A stretch of DNA of 64,000 nucleotides from the NCBI RefSeq assembly GCF_900499005.1, contig NZ_LS991316.1, forward strand, positions 1-64,000, read 5' to 3'. Below are positions 35,271 through 43,874 of the stretch, piece after piece. The stretch comes from Actinomyces culturomici. GTDB lineage: Bacteria; Actinomycetota; Actinomycetes; Actinomycetales; Actinomycetaceae. Made by a program: the position numbers and the translations under genes. Position 1 is the stretch's first letter. Each line of letters begins with the position of its first letter. Below the pieces are notes generated by a model. The model saw only the letters and a program-made list of their open reading frames with translations, was not told where the DNA came from and did no database searches.

Positions 35271-36071
35271 GTGGCGCTCCCCTTCGACATCCCCTTCGCG
35301 CACTCCCTCGCGCTCCTCGTCCACGGCGAGGTCGTCCACTCCCAGGGGGACGCGAGCGCCGTCCGCCCGCTCGCCTCGGTGACGAAGCTCTGCGCCGCGT
35401 GGGCGTCCCTCGTCGCGATCGACCGGGGGCTGATCGCCCTCGAGGATCCCGCCGGCCCCGAGGGCGTGACCATCCGTCACCTCCTCGCCCACGCCTCCGG
35501 CCTGCCCTTCGACTCGCGCGAACCGCAGTGCGCGCCCGGCAAGCGCCGCATCTACTCGAACGCCGGATTCGATGTCCTCGGCGAGGCGGTCGCCGAAGCC
35601 ACCGGCACCCCGATCGGCCGCTGGATCGAGGAATCCGTCTTCGAACCCCTCGGCATGTCGACCGCCGAAGTCCCGGGCTCGCCGGCCGCCTCGGGATTCG
35701 CGAGCGTCGAGGATCTCCTCGCCCTCGGCGCCGAGATGCTCTGCCCCCGCCTCATCTCCGCCGATCTGTCGGAGAGGGCCGCGACCGTTCAATTCCCCGA
35801 ACTCGCCGGCGTCGTCCCCGGCTACGGGCGGCACACGCCATGCCCGTGGGGACTCGGACTCGAAATCCGCGGAGCCAAGTCCCCGCACTGGACCGCGCCC
35901 TCGGCGCCGCCCACGACCTTCGGCCACTTCGGCGTCTCCGGATCATTCCTCTGGGTCGATCGCGAGCACGACGCCTGCGCCGCGTTCCTCGGCGACCGCG
36001 AATTCGGGCCCTGGCACAAGGAGCACTGGAGCGTGCTCAACGAGGAGCTCCTCGCCCTCGCCGCCCGATAG
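35271..36071 (+). CDS. Serine hydrolase, class C beta-lactamase/DD-peptidase-like
   Basis: 266 aa. The SxxK nucleophile is in LASVTKLCAAW (~33), the YxN motif in RRIYSNAGFDVLGEA (~88) and the third-strand HxG in FGHFGVSGSFLW (~222). It is shorter than AmpC and has no signal peptide, so it is probably a cytosolic esterase or peptidase-like member of the family, not a drug-resistance beta-lactamase. GTG 35271 was chosen because GGAAGGA precedes it by 5 nt. The longer GTG start at 35220 sits upstream of a TATCGT -10-like sequence. Confidence 0.85.
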   Translation: MALPFDIPFAHSLALLVHGEVVHSQGDASAVRPLASVTKLCAAWASLVAIDRGLIALEDPAGPEGVTIRHLLAHASGLPFDSREPQCAPGKRRIYSNAGFDVLGEAVAEATGTPIGRWIEESVFEPLGMSTAEVPGSPAASGFASVEDLLALGAEMLCPRLISADLSERAATVQFPELAGVVPGYGRHTPCPWGLGLEIRGAKSPHWTAPSAPPTTFGHFGVSGSFLWVDREHDACAAFLGDREFGPWHKEHWSVLNEELLALAAR

Positions 36072-36101
36072 GCGCCCCGCCGCGCCCTCGTCGATCCGCG
36101 G

Positions 36102-36899
36102 TCAGTCCGCGACGTCGACGAGCACGGGCACGTGGTCCGAAGCGCCCTTCCCCTTGCGCTCGTTCCTGTCGATCGCGACCGCCTCGACGGAGGCGGCGAG
36201 CGCGGGGGAGGCGTAGACGAAGTCGATGCGCATGCCCTCGTTCTTCGGGAAGCGCAGCTTCTGATAGTCCCAGTAGGTGTAGTTCGTGACGCGGTCGCGG
36301 GTGACCTCGGTCCATCCGTCCTCTGCGAAGGCGAAGAACGCGGCGCGCTCGGGGGGCGACACGTGGGTCGCGCCCTCGAAGACGCTCATGTCCCAGACGT
36401 CCTCGTCGTAGGGCGCGACGTTCCAATCGCCGACGAGGGCGATGCGGGCGGCCGGATCGGCCGAGAGCCACGAGGCCGCGTCCGCCTTGAGCGCCGCCAG
36501 CCACGCGAGCTTGTACGCGTAGTGCGGGTGGTCGAGCTCCCGGCCGTTGGGCACGTAGAGGCTCCAGATCGTTGTCTCCGTTCCCGAGGGCGCCCGGACG
36601 GTGACGCCGAGAGCGCGAGCTTCGACGACCTCAGGGTCGCCGAAGCCGGGCTGGTCGGCGAAGTGATCCTCGATGCGGACGATCGGGAGTCGAGACGCGA
36701 CGGCGACCCCGTTCCACTGATTGAGTCCGTGGACCGCGACCTCGTAGCCGGCGGCCTCGAAGGGCTCGCGCGGGAACTGATCGGGGCGGCACTTGATCTC
36801 CTGCATCGCGAGGACGTCGACGTCGGAGCGCTCGAGGAGGGCGATGACGCGGTCGACGCGGGTGCGGATCGAGTTGACGTTCCAGGTCGCGAATCTCAT
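36102..36899 (-). CDS. xth: Exodeoxyribonuclease III (AP endonuclease family 1)
   Basis: 265 aa. Base-excision repair nuclease acting at abasic sites and 3' ends. Family motifs are in order: TWNVNSIRTRVDRV (~6), the metal-binding Glu in MQEIKCRPDQFP (~34), YVPNGRELDHP (~112), GDWNVAPYDEDV (~157), FPKNEGMRIDFVYASP (~225) and the catalytic His in GASDHVPVLVDV (~255). The start lies 4 bp after the stop of the large membrane-protein gene, so the two are probably co-transcribed. Confidence 0.95.
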   Translation of the reverse strand: MRFATWNVNSIRTRVDRVIALLERSDVDVLAMQEIKCRPDQFPREPFEAAGYEVAVHGLNQWNGVAVASRLPIVRIEDHFADQPGFGDPEVVEARALGVTVRAPSGTETTIWSLYVPNGRELDHPHYAYKLAWLAALKADAASWLSADPAARIALVGDWNVAPYDEDVWDMSVFEGATHVSPPERAAFFAFAEDGWTEVTRDRVTNYTYWDYQKLRFPKNEGMRIDFVYASPALAASVEAVAIDRNERKGKGASDHVPVLVDVAD

Positions 36900-36903
36900 G
36901 GGC

Positions 36904-39786
36904 TCAGCCTAGAGAAGGATCCTCCGGGGTTCGAGGCGGCGCCCAGGGCTCGTGCGGTGAGGAGGCGGGCAGCGGGTCGGGGGTGGCGGGCGTCGAGCTC
37001 CCGGTTCGCGGGAGCGGGTCGGTCTGTGGGAGCGGCTCGGCCCGCGGCCGCCTCACGGGCGGATTGACGGATCCGCTCGGGCGAGCCATCGACGCCCTCG
37101 CCACCCGGTCGGCGGCGCCCGCCGAGTCGAGCCCGCCGTCCCCATCGGGCCGCGCGGCGTTCCGCGAGTACACGAGAGCCAAGCCGAAGCAGACGATCCC
37201 CGCGATGAGGAGGGCCCCGATTCGGATGACCGAGCCCTGCGCTCCGATATCGACGAGAACGATCTTCGCCAGCGCGAAGGCGATGACGACGAGCCCGAAC
37301 AGCCGCAGGTGCCGCGCGCCCATGAAGAAGCCCGTGAGGATGCACGCCGCGCTCGCGAGGAAGAGGGCGAGGTTGAAGGTCCACATCCGGAAGGCGTCCG
37401 AGGAGAGCAGGAGAACGACCATGACGGCCGCGCTCGTGAGGAGGAATCCGGTGGCGACGCCCGCCGCGGGGCGGCTGATGATCGGCAGGAGCATCCGGAC
37501 GAGGGCGGTTGCGAGGACGGCGATGAGGAGGCACGCGATGCCGGTGCGAGCGGCGGAGCCCGCGGCCGCGGAGGACTGGAACCACATCGTCGTCATCCCC
37601 ATGGAGGAGACCGCGAGGACGCCCGCCGCGGCGAGAATGATCGGCGCCGCCGGGACGACCGGCTCGAGTGGGACGACCGGCTCGGGCGGGGCGGCCCGCC
37701 CCGAGGGTCCGCCCGCCGCGCCGGGAGTGCCGACCGGCGGCGTCGCAACGGGGTGGATCCGGGTGCGCGGAACCCGCAGCTCGACCCTCGCGGCGAGGCC
37801 TCGCCCCATGATGAGATCGGCGGGAGAGAGGCGACCGGTCCCCAATCCGAGAAGCGCGAGAAGCGACAGGAAGGTGAGGACGAGGCCCTGAACGAGCGTC
37901 TCCCGCCACGCCGTCTCGATGTCGGCGAACCGGCAGAGCCGATCGACTTCGACGACGAGGAGGGCGAGGGCCGCGAAGGCGAGAGCGAACGCCGCCGCCC
38001 GCGCGACGGCGGACTGCTCGAGGCTCAGCGGAGAGTCGGAGGCGGCGCGCCGGGAGGAGAGATCGATGAGCGCGACGCCCACGATGAGGAGGACTCCGAG
38101 CACGATCCCCGTCCACGCCGCGACCGGGCTCTCAGCCGTCATCGCGAGCACCGTCGGCGCGGCGAGGATCGGCACCGTCAGCGCGTGATCGCCGTGCCCG
38201 TCGACGACGGCCGGAGCCGCCGTCGCGAGAAGGACGAGGACGAGGAGGATCGGCCCGATGAGACCGAGCGGAGAGCCCTCGGCGCGCACGATGAATACGA
38301 GGACGACGGCGAAGGAGAGGGCGTGCGCCGTGACCCGGCGGTACGACGCGGCGAGGGGGAGCAGGGCTGCGGCGAGGGCGCAGCCGAGAATCGAGAGGAG
38401 GACGAGGACCGTCGCCCCGACCGACGCGACGGGCGCCTCTCCTTGGAGGAAGCCTGAGGCGCGCGCGAACTCCCAGTCGTGGACTCGAAGGGCGACGATC
38501 CCGGCGACGAGCACGATCCATACCGTCCACACGACGTTCCACACGATCCTGTCGGAGCGGGTCCGCTTCGCGGCGACGAGAACGATGAGTCCCTGGGCGA
38601 GTGCGAGCGTCGCGAAGGCCGCATAGGCGAGGAGGGCGACGAGCTCGCCGTCGAACGCGGCCTGCTCGATCGGCGCGTTCGCGATCGCGGTGAAGGCGAC
38701 GACCGGCGCGGCGAGCAGATAGACAGGGCGGCGCTCCTCGCTCGTGCAGCGCGGCGCCGCGACCGTCGTGAGCACAGTGAGGATCGCGGTGTGCGCGAGG
38801 ACCGCGATGAGCCCGAGCAGGGCGGACTCGGGGCGCATCCGCGCGTACTGGGCCGTGAGGATCACCGTCGCCGCCCCGCCCATCGCGGCGATGAGCCAGG
38901 TGATCGGCAGTCGAGTCCACGTCCCCAGACCGACGAGGGCCAGGCCCCAGATCGACAGGAGGGAGAGGACGAGAGGCGCGTCGTCGACGACGCCGAGAAG
39001 CACCGCGCCGATGAGGGCGACGAAGCCGAGCCCCCCGCCTGTTCCGAGCGCCGTCGCGGCGGGCAGGGCGTTTCGCCACGGCGACTCTGTTCGCGTCCGA
39101 GCGCCGAGGGCCGCGCCCACCGCTGTGAGGACGACCGCCAACGCGCCGACGATCTGGATCTTCGCCTCGTCCGCTACACGGTCCCAGAGGAGCACGACGA
39201 GGCTCGAGGCGGCGAGGAAGACGAGGAGCGCGGCGGCGATCGCGAGGGCGTAGGCGCTGAAGCGGGACTCGCGGGCGCGCGTCGAGTTCACCGGCTGCAT
39301 CCGAGCCGGTTCGCCGCCAGTGGCGGTGCCGGGAGCGAGGGGCGCCATCTCCGGCTGCGGATTCCCGTCCGGAGGAGCCCCGCGCCCGGCGCGGCGAAGG
39401 CGCAGCCGCGGCGCTGGGCGCGAGGGAGCCGGAGCGCCGTTCCATGGATTCACCGGGGCCGGGACGGACGCGGTCGTCGGTGCCGTTCTGGTGGGATCGG
39501 CCCCGGGAATCGGTCCGGTGACCGGCTGGGGGAGGTTCGGCGCGCCCGCTTTGCGGTCGTGAATCGGGACGGCGCGCCCGTTCGGAGCGCCACCTGCCGC
39601 GACGACCCTGGAGAGCCGGTCGATCTCGCGGCCGAGTCGCTCGACTTCGCGCGCGAGCGCCGCGAGGTCGGCGACCGACGCGGGGGCGGCGGCCGCAGAC
39701 GCGGAGGTCGACGACCCGGACGCCCCGACGGGAGCGGGCGAACCGGGATCCGGGGTGGAGCGGGAGGTCTCGTCGGGAGTGAGCAC
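36904..39786 (-). CDS. Giant polytopic membrane protein, DUF2339-like
   Basis: 960 aa. A short coiled-coil N-terminus (ALAREVERLGREIDRLSRVV, ~40-60) is followed by a Pro/Arg-rich linker, then more than 20 predicted membrane helices in the DUF2339 pattern. A Pro/Gly/Ala-rich cytoplasmic insert lies near 665-700. The C-terminus is a proline-rich tail. The DUF2339-diagnostic end block is visible: RMWTFNLALFLASAACILTG, FMGARHLRLFGLVVIAFALA, KIVLVDIGAQGSVIRIGALL. Function unknown. GTG 39786 is preceded by AAGGAG. Transcribed toward xth with a 4-bp gap. Confidence 0.8.
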   Translation of the reverse strand: MLTPDETSRSTPDPGSPAPVGASGSSTSASAAAAPASVADLAALAREVERLGREIDRLSRVVAAGGAPNGRAVPIHDRKAGAPNLPQPVTGPIPGADPTRTAPTTASVPAPVNPWNGAPAPSRPAPRLRLRRAGRGAPPDGNPQPEMAPLAPGTATGGEPARMQPVNSTRARESRFSAYALAIAAALLVFLAASSLVVLLWDRVADEAKIQIVGALAVVLTAVGAALGARTRTESPWRNALPAATALGTGGGLGFVALIGAVLLGVVDDAPLVLSLLSIWGLALVGLGTWTRLPITWLIAAMGGAATVILTAQYARMRPESALLGLIAVLAHTAILTVLTTVAAPRCTSEERRPVYLLAAPVVAFTAIANAPIEQAAFDGELVALLAYAAFATLALAQGLIVLVAAKRTRSDRIVWNVVWTVWIVLVAGIVALRVHDWEFARASGFLQGEAPVASVGATVLVLLSILGCALAAALLPLAASYRRVTAHALSFAVVLVFIVRAEGSPLGLIGPILLVLVLLATAAPAVVDGHGDHALTVPILAAPTVLAMTAESPVAAWTGIVLGVLLIVGVALIDLSSRRAASDSPLSLEQSAVARAAAFALAFAALALLVVEVDRLCRFADIETAWRETLVQGLVLTFLSLLALLGLGTGRLSPADLIMGRGLAARVELRVPRTRIHPVATPPVGTPGAAGGPSGRAAPPEPVVPLEPVVPAAPIILAAAGVLAVSSMGMTTMWFQSSAAAGSAARTGIACLLIAVLATALVRMLLPIISRPAAGVATGFLLTSAAVMVVLLLSSDAFRMWTFNLALFLASAACILTGFFMGARHLRLFGLVVIAFALAKIVLVDIGAQGSVIRIGALLIAGIVCFGLALVYSRNAARPDGDGGLDSAGAADRVARASMARPSGSVNPPVRRPRAEPLPQTDPLPRTGSSTPATPDPLPASSPHEPWAPPRTPEDPSLG

Positions 39787-39938
39787 GGGTCTCCTTCGGC
39801 GGCTGTCGTCTCGAATGCGGTCGGGCTGTCGTCCTCGCGATTGTATCGGGAATCGATCTCGGTGCGACAGGGGAGGGCGGGGCCTGTGGATGGAGACCGA
39901 ACCGGGGCCGCTCGCGCGCTACGGCGCGCGAGCGGCCC

Positions 39939-39944
39939 TACCCT
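39939..39944 (+). promoter_or_regulatory. -10 box TACCCT of the SDR gene
   Basis: TACCCT ends 7 nt before ATG 39952, again with leaderless spacing. Confidence 0.4.
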
Positions 39945-39951
39945 TGTCCCC

Positions 39952-40725
39952 ATGGGAACCGCGCTGATCACGGGGGCCGCTTCCGGCCTCGGCGAAGAAT
40001 TCTGCTGGCAGCTCGCCTCCGCCGGCCACGACCTCGTCCTCGTCGCGAGGAACGAGCGCAAGCTCGAGGAGCTGGCCGACAAGCTCCGGACGATCGCCGG
40101 CGTGAAGGCCGAGGTCCTCGTCGCCGATCTCTCCGACCCCGAGGCGCTCGCGAAGGTCGCCGATCGACTCGACGCGACCGGTGAGGACGGACGCTCCCCG
40201 ATCGGCCTCCTCATCAACAACGCCGGCTTCGCCCTCGGCGCCCCCTTCCCGGATAACGACCTCGACGCCGAGCTCAACGGACTCGACGTCATGGTCCGGG
40301 CCGTCATGGTCCTCGCCCACCACGCGGTCCGCGCGATGCGCGCGCGGGGGCGCGGCGCGATCCTCAACACGGCGTCCGTCGCGTCGCGGACGGGGGCCGG
40401 CACCTACTCGGCGCACAAGGCGTGGGTCGTCGCCTTCACCGAGGGGCTCTCCGAGGAGCTGCGCGGCACGGGCGTCACCGCGACCGCAGTGTGCCCCGGA
40501 CCCGTGCGCACCCCGTTCTTCGAGAAGGCGGGCGTCGACATGTCGCGCACGCCCGATGCCCTCTACTGCACGCCCGAGGAGGTCGTCACCGAGGCGCTCG
40601 ACGCGGTGCGCGCGGGCCGCGTCCTCGTGACGCCGACCCCGACCTACAAGGCGGCGATGGCGGCGATGAAGCTCGCGCCGCGCTGGGTCGTTCGCCGGGC
40701 GATGCGCTCCGTGCCGCACATGTAG
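39952..40725 (+). CDS. Short-chain dehydrogenase/reductase
   Basis: 257 aa, classical SDR. The NADP-binding loop is TGAASGLGEEFCWQLA (~8), with LVARNERKLEEL after strand 2 pointing to NADP(H). NNAGFALG is at ~88 and the catalytic Ser-Tyr-Lys set is in NTASVASRTG and GTYSAHKAWV (~150). CPGPVRTPFFEKAG follows. Membership among DltE-like or YqjQ-type SDRs is plausible, but the substrate is unknown. The 77-nt hairpin element begins 11 bp after its stop. Confidence 0.92.
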   Translation: MGTALITGAASGLGEEFCWQLASAGHDLVLVARNERKLEELADKLRTIAGVKAEVLVADLSDPEALAKVADRLDATGEDGRSPIGLLINNAGFALGAPFPDNDLDAELNGLDVMVRAVMVLAHHAVRAMRARGRGAILNTASVASRTGAGTYSAHKAWVVAFTEGLSEELRGTGVTATAVCPGPVRTPFFEKAGVDMSRTPDALYCTPEEVVTEALDAVRAGRVLVTPTPTYKAAMAAMKLAPRWVVRRAMRSVPHM

Positions 40726-40736
40726 TGAAAACCGAG

Positions 40737-40813
40737 TGCTCCGACTGCTTGCTTGGCGAACCCTTTGGGCACTGAAGGTGCCGAGAATGCCGCTGAAGCA
40801 AGCAGTGGGAGCA
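40737..40813. repeat. 77-nt hairpin element, left side of the DUF559 cassette
   Basis: Arms TGCTCCGACTGCTTGCTT (40737-40754) and AAGCAAGCAGTGGGAGCA (40796-40813) pair at 17 of 18 positions around a 41-nt centre. The centre contains CGAGAATGCC (40782-40791) on the gene-proximal side. It ends 11 bp from the stop of the DUF559 gene. Confidence 0.85.
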
Positions 40814-40824
40814 AACCCACGCAC

Positions 40825-41880
40825 TCAAAGGGGCAGGAGCGCGCGCTGCGGGTGCGGAGGTGCCGTCATTCGAAGCGCGGTGGCGACCTCGCGCGCGACC
40901 CTCTCGGGATCTTCGAGTTCGAAGGACTCGAATCGAAGGACGGTGAGTCCCTCGGCAACGAGGAGCTTCTCGCGTTGATCGCGCTCCGTCAGCGACGAGA
41001 GAATGCGCCCCGGCGAGTCTCCATACTTCGCCTTCCCGTCGAACTCGATGACGAGGCGCACCCGTCCGCGGTTGATCTCGAAGTCGACGAAGAGGCGACG
41101 CCCGGCGATTGAGTGCTCCACCTGGGTCCGGACGTTCCGGAATCCCATCGCCTTGAGAATCCAGAGCAGCCTGCGCTCTTGGACCGACTCGCACGCCGCG
41201 TCGGCGGCGGCGAGGACCACCCGCGCGCGCGAGCGCCCGCGCCCTGATCGTCGTTCTTCGATGGCGTCGAGGATTCGTCTGCGCTCGTACTCCTCGCGCT
41301 CCCTGCTGTCCGCGAGTGAGAACCGATCGAACCGGGAGAGCAATCGGAGTGCGGCGGAGACGGACTGCACCGCACGATCCGGACGGAGATCGGCGGCGCA
41401 TTGGGCCGCCGCCAGTCGGGGCTCCACGGAGGCGATGTCGCTGAGGGGAAAAGACAGCGAGCGCGGCAGCGAATCGGTCTGATGGGAAATGATCGGAATT
41501 CCCGGTGAAAGAAGGTCTCCGCCGAGGGTCACATGCGGCAGTTCGTCCGCTCGCGCGCTTCCCCGTGGAGCGAGCAGATGAATTTCTCGGTGGTCGTCGG
41601 CAAGTGGTTCGACTCCGTGCGCGATGAGCGCTGATGAATGCGAGAGCGGAGCCGATGGGCCCCGGACCAGCGATACCGCTGCGATCCTCAGGGCGAGAAC
41701 CGTGTCGGCGAGCTCCCAGCCGCCGAGTCCGGCAACGACGGCCACAGGCGCGTAGGCGTTCCTGTAGATGCGAAGGAGTCGCTGCCCGTCGACGGCACGT
41801 CGAATCGCGTGCTGGTTACTGCGCGTTCCCAGGCGAATCGATGCTGCTGCAGCTTCGATCCTCAGTCCGAAAGCCTCCAT
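40825..41880 (-). CDS. DUF559/Vsr-like endonuclease-domain protein, AbiEi-like N-terminus
   Basis: 351 aa. The C-terminal ~110 residues have the PD-(D/E)xK-like signature of DUF559: VDFEINRGRVRLVIEFDGKA, REKLLVAEGLTVLRFESFEL (E-x-D and K-Y within EFDGKAKYGD). The N-terminal ~200 residues resemble the AbiEi-type layout (helix-rich start, LLRIYRNAYAPV, SHSSALIAHGVEPL). Such solitary genes are common in actinobacteria and have no established function. The stop and start are bracketed by two mirror-image 77-nt hairpins (40737, 41958). Base composition here is somewhat less GC-rich than its neighbours. A selfish element, a defence gene or an orphan toxin are all possible. Confidence 0.82.
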   Translation of the reverse strand: MEAFGLRIEAAAASIRLGTRSNQHAIRRAVDGQRLLRIYRNAYAPVAVVAGLGGWELADTVLALRIAAVSLVRGPSAPLSHSSALIAHGVEPLADDHREIHLLAPRGSARADELPHVTLGGDLLSPGIPIISHQTDSLPRSLSFPLSDIASVEPRLAAAQCAADLRPDRAVQSVSAALRLLSRFDRFSLADSREREEYERRRILDAIEERRSGRGRSRARVVLAAADAACESVQERRLLWILKAMGFRNVRTQVEHSIAGRRLFVDFEINRGRVRLVIEFDGKAKYGDSPGRILSSLTERDQREKLLVAEGLTVLRFESFELEDPERVAREVATALRMTAPPHPQRALLPL

Positions 41881-41957
41881 GGACTCATTGAATGGGTCCT
41901 CGTGGAATTCGGGGAGGAGGGGGTTGCGGCCTGTGGACGGAGTGGATGGAAAAGGGG

Positions 41958-42034
41958 TGCTCCCGCTGCTTGCTTCACGGCGCCTTCTCGAACGATTCGT
42001 CTCAAAGACCCCCGTGAAGCAAGCACTGGGAGCA
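41958..42034. repeat. 77-nt hairpin element, right side of the DUF559 cassette
   Basis: Arms TGCTCCCGCTGCTTGCTTCA (41958-41977, extending to 41980) and its partner at 42012-42034 pair at 21 of 23 positions around the same 41-nt centre length as the left element. CGCCTTCTCG (41981-41990) is the complement of the CGAGAA box, so this copy is inverted relative to the left one. Confidence 0.85.
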
Positions 42035-42047
42035 TGTCTCGGTCGAA

Positions 42048-42086
42048 GGCCGGGGGGCCGGGCGCGGTGCGCCCGGCCCCCCGGCC
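42048..42086 (-). terminator. pyrE terminator hairpin
   Basis: A perfect 18-bp stem GGCCGGGGGGCCGGGCGC with loop GGT, 32 bp beyond the minus-strand pyrE stop. Confidence 0.75.
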
Positions 42087-42117
42087 TCGTCGAATGCTCA
42101 GATCAAAAGGGCTCCGA

Positions 42118-42687
42118 TCAGGCGAGATCGAGATTCTCGAGCCCGAGGGCGTGGAAGTAGGGGAAGCCCTCGGCCTCGATGCGCTCCTTCGCGCCCGTGG
42201 CGCGATCGACGATGACGGCGACCGCGACGACCTCGGCGCCCGCCTCCTTGAGGGCGAGCGCGGCCTCGAGCGGCGAGCCGCCGGTCGTCGAGGTGTCCTC
42301 GAGGACGACGACGCGCTTGCCCGCGACGTCCGGGCCCTCGATGCGGCGCTTCATCCCGTGCTCCTTCGCGGCCTTGCGGACGACGAAGGCGTTGAGGGAG
42401 AGCCCGCGCGAAGCCGCCGCGTGGAGCATCGCGGCGGCGACGGGGTCGGCGCCCATCGTGAGGCCGCCGACGGCGACGTAGTCCTCGCCCGGGGCGAACC
42501 CGGACTCCTCGAGGAGGTCGAGCATGACGTGTCCGATGAGGGGGGCGGCCTCATGATGAAGGGTCGCGCGACGCATGTCGACGTAGAAATCAGATTCGCG
42601 GCCCGACGCGAGGGTGACCTTCTCATGGATCACCGAGAGCTCCTTGACGAGTTCGGCGAGACGGGCCTTGTGGGAGTCGTTCGTCAT
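42118..42687 (-). CDS. pyrE: Orotate phosphoribosyltransferase
   Basis: 189 aa. Converts orotate and PRPP to OMP in pyrimidine synthesis. The PRPP-binding motif is VVVLEDTSTTGGSPLEAA (~113-130). The orotate-loop region ESDFYVDMRRATLH (~30) and FVVRKAAKEHGMKRRIEG (~95) follow the family pattern. The start at 42687 gives the normal length. Monocistronic here: a HAD gene lies upstream on the same strand, separated by its own terminator. Confidence 0.95.
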   Translation of the reverse strand: MTNDSHKARLAELVKELSVIHEKVTLASGRESDFYVDMRRATLHHEAAPLIGHVMLDLLEESGFAPGEDYVAVGGLTMGADPVAAAMLHAAASRGLSLNAFVVRKAAKEHGMKRRIEGPDVAGKRVVVLEDTSTTGGSPLEAALALKEAGAEVVAVAVIVDRATGAKERIEAEGFPYFHALGLENLDLA

Positions 42688-42756
42688 GCCCTCAGAGTAG
42701 CGGCCCGCCCGCGGAGTCCCGTCCTCCCCGCGCCCGTCCGCGCGATTCGCGAGGAG

Positions 42757-42782
42757 GGGGGCGGCCCCGCCGGGCCGCCCCC
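42757..42782 (-). terminator. Terminator hairpin of the HAD gene
   Basis: GGGGGCGGCCC / GGGCCGCCCCC with loop CGCC, about 20 bp past the minus-strand stop. Confidence 0.65.
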
Positions 42783-42802
42783 TCCAGAAGACGAGATGAG
42801 GG

Positions 42803-43627
42803 TCAGTCGACGACTGCCTCGACGAGCTCGATGAGCTCGCCGATCCCCTCGTGGATGCCGAAGGGGCGGTACGGGTACTGCTCGATCTGTTCGAGCGAGG
42901 TCGAGCCGGAGAGGACGAGGTGCGTGCGCAGGCCAGCCTCGACGCCCGCCTGGATGTCGGTGTCCATCCGGTCGCCGACCATGGCGGCGTGCTCGGAGTG
43001 GGCGCCGATCTTGTTGAGGCCGGCGCGGATCATCACGGGGTTCGGCTTGCCGACGAAGTAGGGGCGCTTGCCGGTCGCGGCGGTGATCATGGCGGCGATC
43101 GCGCCGGTGGCCGGGAGGGTGCCGTCGTCGGAGGGGCCGGTGACGTCGGGGTTCGTCGCGATGAACTTCGCACCCTCCTCAATGAGGCGGATCGCGCGGG
43201 TGATCGCGTTGAAGTCGTAGTTGCGGGTCTCGCCGAGCACGACGTACTCAGGATTCTGGTCGGTCATGATGTAGCCCGCGCCGTGCAGGGCGGTCGTCAG
43301 GCCGGCCTCGCCGATGACGAAGGCGGAGGAGTCGGGCGACTGCTGGGAGAGGAAGGCGGCCGTCGCGTTCGCGGAGGTCCAGATGTTGTCCTCGGGGACG
43401 TCGAGCCCGGAGTTCGCGAGGCGGGCCGACAGGTCGCGGTTGGTGAAGATCGAATTGTTCGTGAGGACGAGGAAGGGGTAGCCCTTGCGTCGCAGCGCGT
43501 CGAGGAACTGCTCGGCGCCGGGGAGGGCGCGGTTCTCCTTGACGAGGACCCCGTCCATGTCGGACAGCCATGCGGACACGGGAGGCATCTCGGTGAGGGC
43601 CTTGGGTGCATTGTCGTTCAACGTCAT
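42803..43627 (-). CDS. HAD-superfamily sugar/nucleotide phosphatase (NagD-like)
   Basis: 274 aa. Class IIA HAD hydrolase with all four motifs: SDMDGVLVKENRALPGA (nucleophile Asp, ~22), LTNNSIFTNRDLS (~55), FVGKPNPVMIRAGLNK (Lys, ~190) and MVGDRMDTDIQAGVEAGL (~215). The C2 cap between 85 and 180 contains YVVLGETRNYDFNAITRAI. NagD-like enzymes dephosphorylate sugar phosphates and nucleotides; the substrate is not predictable. Confidence 0.92.
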   Translation of the reverse strand: MTLNDNAPKALTEMPPVSAWLSDMDGVLVKENRALPGAEQFLDALRRKGYPFLVLTNNSIFTNRDLSARLANSGLDVPEDNIWTSANATAAFLSQQSPDSSAFVIGEAGLTTALHGAGYIMTDQNPEYVVLGETRNYDFNAITRAIRLIEEGAKFIATNPDVTGPSDDGTLPATGAIAAMITAATGKRPYFVGKPNPVMIRAGLNKIGAHSEHAAMVGDRMDTDIQAGVEAGLRTHLVLSGSTSLEQIEQYPYRPFGIHEGIGELIELVEAVVD

Positions 43628-43809
43628 GCCTCCATCGTAGGCGGCGGGCCCTCCGCGGTCACCGTCCGAGCGTCCTCAGGAGCCTGTGAAACCGGCCTGG
43701 GAGCGCGGTTTCCGCCACTCGTGAACGCCGTCCGAACGTTCGGGGAAGCGGCGCCGAACGGACGACGCAGGGCGGGGGAGCGCGAGCGGAACCCCCGGGA
43801 AAGAGATCG

Positions 43810-43861
43810 GCCCCGAGACGGGGAGCCTCGGGGCCGCAATGCCGCCGGGTACGAACCCGGT
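43810..43861 (-). terminator. Tandem terminator hairpins after the PH-domain gene
   Basis: CCGGGT-ACGA-ACCCGG (43846-43861) and GGCCCCGAG-N9-CTCGGGGCC (43810-43836) lie 13 and 38 bp beyond the minus-strand stop. The second is followed on the minus strand by CTCTTTCCC. Confidence 0.65.
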
Positions 43862-43874
43862 CGGGTCGACCTCG

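Noticed and set aside
31245-35927. 1560-aa minus-strand open frame across clpB
   Set aside because: Antisense to clpB, the YbjN gene and the serine hydrolase; low-complexity charged composition and no start signals.
43846-43861. GGTTCG-containing stem that resembles a tRNA T-arm (minus strand)
   Set aside because: No acceptor, D or anticodon arms can be built around it. It fits better as one of two tandem terminator hairpins.
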